NCBI GenBank assembly: GCA_949152475.1
Contig: OX424557.1
Coordinates: 62,001 to 126,000 of the forward strand
Source: Terebella lapidaria
Taxonomy: Eukaryota; Annelida; Polychaeta; Terebellida; Terebellidae
Reading direction: 5' to 3'
Length of the DNA: 64,000 bases
Shown here: positions 21,983-31,379 of the stretch, piece by piece
Layout: each line of letters starts with the position of its first letter
Position numbering within the stretch: the first letter of the stretch is position 1
Position numbers and translations under genes: made by a program
The notes under the pieces: model-generated
Databases searched by the model: none
What the model was told of the DNA's origin: nothing
Seen by the model: only the letters and a program-made list of their open reading frames with translations

Positions 21983-24900
21983 TCCCCCTTCTTAAGCAAT
22001 AAAGGTACTCTATATATCATTGGTTATATCATTCAAAACTCTACATGACCAAAGTAACATAACATGCAATTGCATCAAAACATCGACATACAAAATCACA
22101 AAACATCAATCATGTCAACATCATCAAACATGCATATATCCAGACCAGTGTTCATTTCTTCAGTACAAAGTCTTTAAACTTTGAAGGCAGCCGTGTACTT
22201 CTGTTTGACCTTCGCAGCTCCTCTGGATCTTCAGGTGTTGCTGGTTCCTGTGTGGGCTCGGCTACGGGTGTCGTTCGTGGTGGACTGTTTGGTGGATCTG
22301 GTGGTGGATCAGGTTGTTCCAGTTGAAATCTTGGTGGTGGAGTTTCACTTTCGTCTCTGGGTCCTGGTCCCAGGAGATGTTTCCTGTTCCTTCTGTATGT
22401 TGTGTCGCCTTGATCCACCAGATACGACCTTGGTGTATCTGCGATGGCTGTAATCATACCTGGTTTCCACTTGTCTTGTAAGCTGACATGCACTTTATCT
22501 CCAATATTCAATTGGGTCAGTGGTCTGGCATTCCTGTCAAAGTACTCTTTTTGTTTTTCGCGGACCTCAACCAGATGTTTCTTGACATTTTTCACAACTT
22601 TTGGCTTCAGTAGAGATGTACTGACCGGAATCACCGTGTTTGTTCTGCGGCTCATTAGTCGCTGCGCTGGAGAACCAAGGTTACTGTCTCGAGGAGTGTT
22701 ACGATACTCCAGTATGACCAGATTTGGATCTGTGCCATCTTGTTTTGCTTTTCTCAGCAACGACTTTGCGATTCCTACCCCTTTTTCGGCCATTCCATTA
22801 CTCTGGGGGTAATTTGGGCTTGAAGTTGTATGCTTGAATCCATACATGTGTGCAAACTCAGCAAATTCTCTAGAAGAGAACTGCGGCCCATTGTCAGTAA
22901 TAACACGATGGGGTATGCCGTATCTCGCGAAGTGTGGTTTACACATGGTAATGACAGCACGTGATGTTGTTTTTGTCAACTGGTTGATCTCGAAAAAGTT
23001 GGAGTAATAGCATATCATCAACAGGTATTGATGACCATCAAATTCAAACAAGTCCATACCAACTGTTGACCATGGCAAATCAGGCACAGGTATGTTGATC
23101 AGTGGTTCCTTCTGATTTTGCCTGCTGTTTTCTCTGCACACCATGCAGCGTTGCACAACATTCTCGACATCCTGGCACATGTACGGCCAGAACAACACAT
23201 CTCGAGCTCGACGTTTACATCTATCGATCCCGAGATGAGAAGAATGTATCTTTTTCAGCATATCCTGTTGCAATGCTTTTGGCACAATCAACTTGTTGTT
23301 TTTGAACAACAGCTCATCACATACTGTAATTTCCTCCCTGTAGTGCCAATATGGTTTCAGTTCAGGTGGCACATCACGCTTCTTGTCAGGCCATCCATTG
23401 GTCGTGTAACTTTTCAGCCGCTGTAGAGTTGCATCATGCTGCGTTTCTCTGTGAAACTCACGTAGCCTGACATCAGAAATTGGCAACATCTCCACTACGT
23501 TGACTTGAAACTCATCAGCTGACTCGCGGTCTGACGACGTATCATCCAGATATGCCCTTGATAAAGCGTCGGCTATGTGTAGCTCTTTTCCAGGTTTGTA
23601 TTGCACTCGGAGATTGTACAGTTGCAGTCTCATCAGCATTTTCTGGAGTCTCAGTGGAGCACAGTACAATGGCTTGTTAAAGATGAACTGTAAGGGCTTG
23701 TGATCAGACTCGACATGCACTACATCTTGACCATAGATGTAGTCATGGAATCTGTTACATGCAAACAGAATTGCATAAAGTTCCTTTTCTAGCTGGGCGT
23801 AGTTTTGTTGAGCTGATGTCAATGCTTTCGAAGCATAAGCTACTGGCTGCTGATTCTGTAGTAACACAGCTCCCACACCTTTCGAGCTTGAGTCAACTGA
23901 AAGTGTCACTGGCAAACTTGCATCGAAGTATTGCAAAACTGGGGCTTCTGATGCAATCTTCTTGAGTCTCTCGAATGCATCCTGCTGCGATTTCTCCCAG
24001 TGCCACTCAATGTTCTGTTCTAGAAGCCCACGTAGTGGTGCACTCTCACTAGACAAGTTAGGAATGAACTTTCCTAGGTAAGTCAGCATTCCCAGAAATC
24101 TCTGCAAATCTTCCTTGCACTCTGGATTCTGCATTTCCTGGACAGCAATGACTTTATTTGAGTCTGGCTTCAGACCATCCTTGGTCAGCACATGGCCCAC
24201 ATATCTGATACTGTCCAATCCAATCTGACACTTGTCTTTGCTCAGTTTGATTTTCTTCTGACGACAGCGCTTCAGGGCTTCACGAAGCCTCCCGTCATGC
24301 TCACTGAGTGTACGACCCCAAATCAGCAAATCATCCACAATGACCTCAACACCTTCTAGGTCATCAAATATATCACTCACTCACTCCTGGCATGCGAGCG
24401 ACAACTTCTTCAACAGTTCTCATGGGAAAGTGGTGGTGTTTGATTGCCTTATTCAGGTCACGAGGATCAATACACACACGCACTTTGTTGTTAGGCTTCT
24501 GCACTAACACCATGCTGTTTACCCAGTCGGTTGGTTCATTTACACGCTGTATCACATCTAACTGTTCCATACGCTCAAGTTCTGCTTTCAGTTTTTCTCT
24601 TAGTGCAACTGGCACTCTCCTTGGTGGGTGAACTACTGGTGTAACACTCGGATCCAACTCGATGTGATGGACCGTGTTTTCAATACACCCGAGTCCTGAA
24701 AACACATCACTGTACTCTTTCAGTACATTGTACTTCTCAGCGATGTTCACTCGCTTGATTAGCTTCAGCGCAACTGATGTTTCAAGACCTAGCACTGATG
24801 GGGCGTCTCCATCGACAATGTAGAACTCAATGTTTTCCTGTTTTCCTTGGTACTGGCAACTCAACATTACCGTTCCACTGGTTGTGATTCTGTTGCCGTC

Positions 24901-25981
24901 AAACGTCACCAGACGAACATGAGTGGAGTGGATTGAGTGGAGTTGCGTGGATTCTAGGTATTGCATTAAATGCAGCTCGTGACATTATATTGCACTCTGC
25001 TCCAGTATCAATCTTGAACTTGATCCGAGTTCCATTGATGAACAGTGGTACAACCCATGCTCTGGTTGTACACCCTGGCATTGTCACTGTACCAACAAAG
25101 AAATCATTGTCACTAGCACTGTCACTTTCTTCTTGCTCATGTTCTTTGTGCACGCCATATACATGTCTCCGGTGTCTGTTCTGTGTCTTCTTCTCAGGAC
25201 ACTTCGACACAAAATGTCCAAACTTTTTGCATTTGAAACAGGTTGCGCCCTCAGCTGGACATCTGTTCTTGTCATGGTCTATACCACAATTCCGACATCG
25301 ATGCGTTGACTGTTTCTGTGACGACTGTTTGTAAGATTTCGGCCGTGCACCACCACCTCTGGCTCTCACGCTGTGTACTTCAGCTGTACCGGTGGATTGA
25401 TGACTCAGCTGTTTGATCTGGCTGCTACTTGCCTCACTAGCACGGCATATGTCAACCGCTTTCTCTAGTGTCAAGGTAGATTCTCTCAGTAGCCTTGCAC
25501 GGATTTGATCATCTCGTATACCACAAACTAGTCTGTCTTTCACCAGTCCTTCAGCAAGATCACCGAATTCACATGTTTTTGACAACAACTTCAGGGCAGT
25601 GACGTATTGTTCAATAGTTTCACTCGTTGATTGACTACGAGTATTGAACACATGTCTTTCCCAAGTCACATTCTTTCTGGGCTCACAATACTGTTCAAAC
25701 TTCTCGAATATTTTGTCAACCTTTTTATCGTCACCTGCATTGTCCCATGTAAACGTGTTGTAGATATCGATCGCCTCGTCCCCGGCCACGTGGAGAAATG
25801 TTGACGACTTGACAGCGTCGGATTTTGATGCCAAATCGGTCGCCACCATATACAGCTTAAATCTCTGCTTCCACTTTCTCCAGTTTTCAGCGAGGTTACC
25901 TTCTAAATGTAGAATATCTGGCGGTCGTAGTGACTGTTCCATCTTCTCGTCCTTTCTGTATTTCTTTGGTTTCTGACACCA

Positions 25982-26125
25982 TATAATAAGAACGAACACG
26001 CAAGCTCACGTCATTGTTATTGTAATAATACCGAACGTCAGCCCTGACCTACATTATAGATATGGTAAGAGCGGCAACATATAAACTACGGAAACATATA
26101 GACATGCAATATGCTATATATGACA
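25982..26125 (-). repeat. 5' LTR of the nested Ty3/Gypsy element
   Basis: 144 bp, a short LTR for this superfamily, with the primer-binding site directly next to it. The outer flank is CTCGG, matching the other side. Confidence 0.92.
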
Positions 26126-26475
26126 CTCGGAAAGGATAATTTCTTCCACAGTCTTGATGGGAAGAGGCGCGATTTCTGGTTCAGGTGAGAGAAGCTTACG
26201 AGTGAACTGCCCATACGCCTTCAAATCTTTGTAAAAAGATTGTCGATCTTCATCCGTGATGCTTCTTTTCAGGGGGTTGTACTCTCCTGCTGGGTAAAGG
26301 TCTTCCACCGCGGTCTTTCATCGCGAGTTTTGGTTTTTTTCCAGGAACATTCAACGTCCGTTCTGCTCAGATTGTGTATAGCGTGGATTACTAGAGCAGC
26401 TGCATGGATACATTTAAAGGCTCCCCGTGGACATTCACATTCACTCGATTCGATGGTAGAATTCGCAAGTTGAAC

Positions 26476-29352
26476 CTGTTTCGAGATAATACGTGAATGG
26501 ATACTGTATTATATCAACGCAGTTTTGTAGCACATTGCCAAACTATATCACCCAAATTTGGTCGTTGTTGCTCTCTAATATAGTGGCCGAAACACACCTG
26601 AATATGCCCTTCCCTTGTTTAATCTCATATACTCATTTGCCCTGACTCATCACCAACATTACTCCAAATTTACCCATAACCATGCAAAAGTAAATGGGAT
26701 AATACGAGTATAAATTTTATACATTTCATTTGATGTTTAGCAACAGAGCCAAATACAAATCCACTCAATCGAAATGAAAAACTATATTCCATCATATTGG
26801 CCGACCCTGTATGTTACTAGTATGTCATCCAGTGTGGAATCGGAATTCGTTTGTATTGATTGAAATATTAAAAATTCTGAAATATTAATGAATTTTCATC
26901 ATGCATGAATTGAAATGATACTGAAATATTAATGAATTTTCATCATGCATGAATTGACTCATCATGTTTATAGTGCATTGAGGAACATGAATAATAATTT
27001 TGAACTTTCTAGTTTTGCTTTACTGTGTGAAATTTGTTAATTGAATATTCAATTAACAAATTGCATGTATTTCATACTCGATTTTCAAAATCGGTTTGCT
27101 ATGTCAACTGATTTTCGACGATAATCAGCCCATCATGAATGTTTTCATGTGTTATTAAAGTAGTTTTTACAGATATATTAGTTTGGTTTGCTTCCAGATA
27201 CAATTTGATTCATTCCTCCATACCTTTTCATATCATTGAAATACAAATGTACATATTGTCAATGATAACAGTCGTGACAAGTCAAACATAACATGCGTGA
27301 CACAATGTCAATGTAACGTATGTGACACACTTTATTGATAGCTAGCACGGTAATTTCGACAAAAATCACTAAGATTGACATGCATCAAATGCCTGACTAA
27401 TAGTTTTATTCACATATATCCATAAGTAATGGGAAATCTCTCCCAAATCAATCTAGAGGAAAATAATAATCGCGAGTAAATCCCCTCTTTATCACGAGGC
27501 GCTATAACTATGTTCATATTAAGGTCAAGCAGTATATTGATATCAAACTTTTTGTACTTTGTTATTACTTTTATCAGCTATGTACCGGTATTGCTTTTTC
27601 TGAAAAATACAAGTAACATTTGGCATTTTTATACACAAATGTGTCAAACATAACACACGTGACGGTACTCGACCTACCCCTATACATTCTGCAATAGCTT
27701 ACAGTAATAGTCGATGGCTTTTCGATACAATGCACAAATATCACAACAAAGCAGAAACACTAATTGCTAAATCTAGTTGTCATTTTTATTTTTCATGTAC
27801 TGGGTCACATTTTGAGCCCCCATTTCTGAGAATGCATCATATATATATGCATTTACACATCAGTATGTAATGATTATTAGGCCTATTATATGACCAAATT
27901 CATCTGCAGATTTAATTTGATGGATATGGGGATTTCATCACATAATTTACATATTTTACACACGTATACATGTACAGATGAATTAACACTGATCGTGATC
28001 CAATGCTTCTATTGAACAGTAAGCCTAATTATAGGTTATGAGATTATACTTTATTACCCCCCTCCCCTACACACACACACACACCTAAACACACACACCT
28101 AAACACACACAAACAATATTACAAACACTCACAATAGCAACTCAATAAGCTCATACAAATGTGGCGATTTTGCCCTAAGCACGCGGCAGGTGATTGTAAA
28201 CATACGTGCGTTGCCACGGCAATGCATTGTAATTTACGTTCCAGTAAACTATAACAATGGTTTGACCATGCTGCGCGTGCTGTCTCTAGTTTGTGGTGTA
28301 TTATATATACACTGGAAGCTACTCGATCGAGGAGATTGTCCGAGAGAGAGTGTCGGGACAGCACGCAAGCTCACCATGAGCTTTGCGTCCCTGTTTCGTG
28401 AGTAGAGGCCCTTGGGGCCTGGGGACGATTTCCAAGGGGGGGCCCGGGCCGGGGGAGACGAGTTGCTGACTCGGGGGCGCAAGCCCTGTGGATCGCCAGC
28501 TCTCTCCCGCCCCGGGACGGTGTGACACAGGCTCTGGCAGACCGTCGGGCTGGCTCAGAGTTCTATCTCTGTGACAGTGCCTTCGGTGAGACCGGCCAGC
28601 AACATGCCCACGTGTACGTGCTCCGTGGAGCCGCTCCATGGCTCCTCGGACTCTACACACGGCTACATTACCATAACGAATGTATAATGTGCATGTTGTA
28701 GATAAGGTGATGATGATGATATGTGTTATGTTGTGATGTATGACGGCCGGGCCCGTTCCGGATATGTGGAGCCCGTTCCGGATGTGCGGAGTCCCGTTCC
28801 GGATGTGCGGGACTCGTTCCGGAGCCCGTTCCGGATGTGCGGAACCCGCTCCGCATGTTCTGGATCCGATCCGGAGGTGCTGTTACCTGGTTGTAGTTGT
28901 TACCGTAGAGAGCGGCGCCCTGTAACGGGCGCCGAACTTTACACAAACGAATTAAACTTTGCAAACCAGCACTCTTCACAATCGCAAATATTGTTGATTT
29001 TATTTGCTTCAAAATACGATACATTTGTGTACTTATAATTCACCAGTGTAATAGATCCTCTGTGCGAAATGCATCATACTGATCACTATTGTATACTAAA
29101 ACTGTTATTGACTATTGTATGCCTACTGTTCACATGAACGTGTAAATGGCTCTGCCCCTCACACACAGATTCACACAAGTTCATGGGTAACAGTTTGCAA
29201 ACAAGATCCACTCCAAAACGATCCGCTCATATCATCACGTGCACTCAGTTTATAGATTAATCCCCCCCCCCCCCTCTCTCTCTCTCTCTTTCCCAGTCAC
29301 CGATAGAGCACGTGCAACTTTGTTGTGTTTCTATTTCTATGGTTTCACGTAC
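26476..29352 (-). other. Intron of the SWIM-YqaJ gene, AT-rich and holding a solo LTR
   Basis: Bounded by gtacgt and aaacag on the minus strand. Apart from the solo LTR (28160-28943) it contains a 44-bp direct duplication (tgaaatattaatgaattttc, around 26877-26960), an (AC)n run at 28068-28115 and a poly-C/(CT)n run at 29262-29290. No coding region was found in 26480-28150. An intron of this size is large for a transposon gene; about 0.8 kb of it is the LTR. Confidence 0.7.
28160..28943 (+). mobile_element. Solo LTR of the 57-kb Gypsy family
   Basis: Starts TGTGGCGATTTTGCCC and ends GCCGAACTTTACA, the same termini as the LTR at 56947-57662, with long shared blocks (ggggacgatttcca, gtgacacaggctctggcag). 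CAAA flanks both sides. No internal retroelement sequence is adjacent, so it probably arose by LTR-LTR recombination. A local expansion of ccgttccggatgtgcgga units at 28750-28870 explains much of its extra length. Divergence from the 57-kb LTR suggests an older copy. Confidence 0.88.
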
Positions 29353-29562
29353 CGTTACTTTATAGGCCTTGTTTTTCATGCTAGCACGCACAGTTCCTTT
29401 CAAAATGCCATCTGCATAAACAAAACTTTCGACATGACCGGAATGATAGTGATTTTCACCCCGATTAACGGATTTTGTTTCATCAGCAAAGAAAGAAGTA
29501 AGTGCTGATATAGATACTGCTGCCATATTGGAAAGACGCTACGGTCCCGCCAATGCCTGACC

Positions 29563-29639
29563 GCGTGCGCGTTTGTTTAGAACCAGCGGTAGAGTGGGCG
29601 GGGCTTAATGACGTCATCACTTCGGCTCTCTATAGCAAC
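29563..29639 (-). promoter_or_regulatory. Promoter-like block upstream of the SWIM-YqaJ gene
   Basis: On the minus strand it reads ctatagagagccgaagtg, then TGACGTCA (29609-29616), ttaagccccgcccac and ctggttctaaacaaacgcg, closely matching 18778-18854. The CRE is about 83 bp from the YqaJ start codon, the same distance as on the transposase side. Confidence 0.7.
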
Positions 29640-29960
29640 GAACCAAACAACAAGTTTTATTTGTTTCCCGAAGTCCCAACAGCTTCACACAATGATAGAT
29701 TATACTCATATTACATCATGCACATACACCAACACAAGTACTGATGTCTGAATTCATTCGTGCACCAAACCATGTAATTGCAATTGACGAGTCGGGCGGT
29801 TTTGACGGTCGTGACTGTCGGCCTCGTATAACTGTCAAACTGTGTGAGCCTGATCAAAGGGATTTGCAGTCAACCCCTCATCGAAAACGATCGCACATGT
29901 GCGTATGTACAAAATATTTTCCAAATTAAGAGTGGCCTAAAACAAGCAAATTTCGGATAA

Positions 29961-29992
29961 ACGCACATGCGACTGTATGCGCCCGAACCAGG
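29961..29992 (-). repeat. Right terminal inverted repeat of the ISL2EU element
   Basis: acgcacatgcgactgtatgc followed by gcccgaaccagg, then TA and the 130-bp tandem repeat. The inner 22 bases are identical to the left end in inverse orientation. Confidence 0.9.
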
Positions 29993-30495
29993 TAACTAGT
30001 AAAAATAATGTTAACTTATTCGGTTACAGCCATGAAATCTCTACTGCACAGAACATTTACCTTGTTGAGCCCAATAATAAATATTTCTTGCCTTAATATT
30101 GTGGTCAATAATAGACTTAACTAGTAAAACCAATGTTAACTTATTCGGTAATATTGTTCTGTTTTCACCAGAAACATCAGTTCTCTATTCTGAACAAGAA
30201 TCCAGTGCCATTTGCTTTCATAGTACAGGGTATTGGAGTGATCACACATGTCAGAGTAGATATTTTAATGGTCGTAATAAGTTAACCTCTTAACTAATCA
30301 ATATTTATTCGATCATTCTGAAAAACAATAGGTTTCGTGTGACGGTCTTTCTCATTGAGCCTGTGCGAATTCATCATCATTCATCGAAAACTCCCACCTG
30401 TAGAGCGTTCACAAGAAAATCTCTACGGCGGCGGACGCGGTGACGCGATGAAGACAAATCCATAGTATCCGCCGAACTTTGTTTGGGGAATACAA
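29993..30495. repeat. Continuation of the 130-bp tandem repeat and the duplicated unit
   Basis: taactagtaaaaataatgtt resumes directly after the ISL2EU right end, followed by one shortened 130-bp unit and the copy of 17430-17960 (attgttctgttttcacc to ccatagtatccgccg). This confirms that the repeat was continuous before the transposon arrived. Confidence 0.85.
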
Positions 30496-30649
30496 TAATC
30501 ATAGCTGAGAACCAACCCACACTAAACCAAGTAAACCGTTCTATATGGAATACAGTGATACATGTGGTAACAAGATATCTTCAATGCTAAAATATAAATA
30601 ACAAAAAGAATTTCAAACAGAATAAAGTTGTGTGTGGGATGAAAGACTA

Positions 30650-31113
30650 TCATTGTTGGCGTGGAGGCAGCCACTGACCTGAGTGGTTGGGAAGTGCCCT
30701 CTGCAGTGCTATAGCTTCATATGGTAAGTTGTTAAGTGTGTCTTCCAGACTGGACATCTGCATGTGGAAAGCTCCCTGCTGAGCTGCTGTCATCCTCTCC
30801 TGCAGGTTACACGGCATGTGTGTGTAGTCGCTAGCGAGGGGCACGTTACCGGCCTGCGGCACAAAGTTGTTGTGATGCTGACGGTGCTGATTCACGGGTA
30901 CTTGTAGCTGGTGCTCCTGGTAAGGTGCTGAGTTGCCATGGTTACCCAGAGCCAAGTACGGACTGGGCACCTGTGCATTGTACGGAGAGCTGGTGGGGGC
31001 GATGGTGTGGTTACCACCGGAGACCGTGGGTGACAGGATGTTGGTTTCCATGGAGACCTGGGTGGCTGTGTCCATCCCTGGCATCGTAGCGTCCCTAGGA
31101 CTGGGTGTCGGCA
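30650..31113 (-). CDS. Terminal exon of an unidentified Pro/Gln-rich host protein
   Basis: Minus-strand open frame of 154 codons from a ggttttctgttgtcag acceptor (31114-31129) to TGA at 30650. It starts with two bases of a split codon. The protein is rich in Pro, Gln, Ser, Asn and His (SSPYNAQVPSPYLALGNHG, NQHRQHHNNFVPQ) and ends with a possibly helical stretch (SSLEDTLNNLPYEAIAL) and LPPRQQ. It has no repeats and looks like ordinary unique coding sequence, unlike its surroundings. The upstream exon at 43678-43913 ends in the complementary phase. I do not recognise the family; the composition suggests the C-terminal region of a transcriptional regulator. No clear AATAAA follows within 100 bp. 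Confidence 0.65.
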
Positions 31114-31379
31114 CTGACAACAGAAAACCAGCTTGTTAGATTTGTAGTGTAAACATGTGCAGAAAAGTACAACTTGCTGAGTCAAGGGCATAGGATTACA
31201 TGTTACCCTGTTTCATGTACTTTCTAGATAATCTTTCTAACATTTTTTTTTATTATACCATCTATTCTTTATTGCCCGGTTTCAGTGTTTAGTGTTTGTG
31301 ACGTTTTCCTTGTGCTTATAGGCTGGCACTGTAAATTGCTGGAAGGAGAGCGAGATATCATGCACAGCTCACATCTCCG

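Larger units (their letters stand above)
21839..26125 (-). mobile_element. Ty3/Gypsy LTR retrotransposon, structurally complete, nested in the YqaJ gene
   Basis: Two 144-bp LTRs (21839-21982 and 25982-26125), identical by eye, are flanked by the 5-bp duplication CTCGG (21834-21838 and 26126-26130). On the minus strand the order is LTR, primer-binding site TGGTGTCAGAA abutting the LTR (25971-25981; I recall it as tRNA-Leu-like), gag with two CCHC knuckles, aspartic protease (IDTGAECN), reverse transcriptase (VDDLLIWG), RNase H (VDSSSKGVGAVL), integrase (HHCC finger and DDE core with VITDNGPQFS), purine tract AAGAAGGGGGA (21983-21993), LTR. Protease-RT-RNase H-integrase order places it in Ty3/Gypsy. 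It looks whole in structure; coding spans three overlapping frames, so about two interruptions, one of which may be the family's normal gag-pol shift. Identical LTRs point to recent insertion. Confidence 0.93.
21109..29526 (-). pseudogene. SWIM zinc finger plus YqaJ-type exonuclease protein of the ISL2EU element (interrupted)
   Basis: Exon 1 (29526-29353) starts MAAVSISALTSFF and ends KAYKVT at a gtacgt donor. Exon 2 starts at 26475 after an aaacag acceptor, in the same phase. Exon 2 opens with a SWIM zinc finger (CECPRGAFKCIHA, pattern CxCx6CxH), then SWKK and a linker, and beyond the inserted retroelement a YqaJ/lambda-exonuclease-like domain: RLTASNFGSVL, LGASPDGLV, EVKCP and YWHQVQGQLH provide the usual Asp, Glu-x-Lys and Gln active-site positions. 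Such proteins probably process DNA ends during transposition; that role is inferred. A Ty3/Gypsy element at 21839-26125 splits exon 2 and the intron contains a solo LTR. Two small frame changes are also visible, one near 26310 and one in a TATATA run near 21430. Minus-strand AATAAA lies near 21004. Confidence 0.82.
18177..29992. mobile_element. ISL2EU-type (PIF/Harbinger-related) DNA transposon, about 11.8 kb including nested insertions
   Basis: The ends form 32-bp inverted repeats (18177-18208 and 29961-29992, 28 of 32 identical) flanked by TA on both sides (18175-18176 and 29993-29994). Removing the element restores gacttaactag, which is present intact at 17100-17400. Two convergent genes lie inside: a THAP plus DDE transposase (+) and a SWIM-YqaJ protein (-). 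As I recall, that pair defines ISL2EU elements. Nested inside are a 217-bp MITE, a 4.3-kb Ty3/Gypsy element and a 784-bp solo LTR; without them the element would be about 6.5 kb. Both genes are broken, so this copy is non-autonomous today. Confidence 0.88.
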
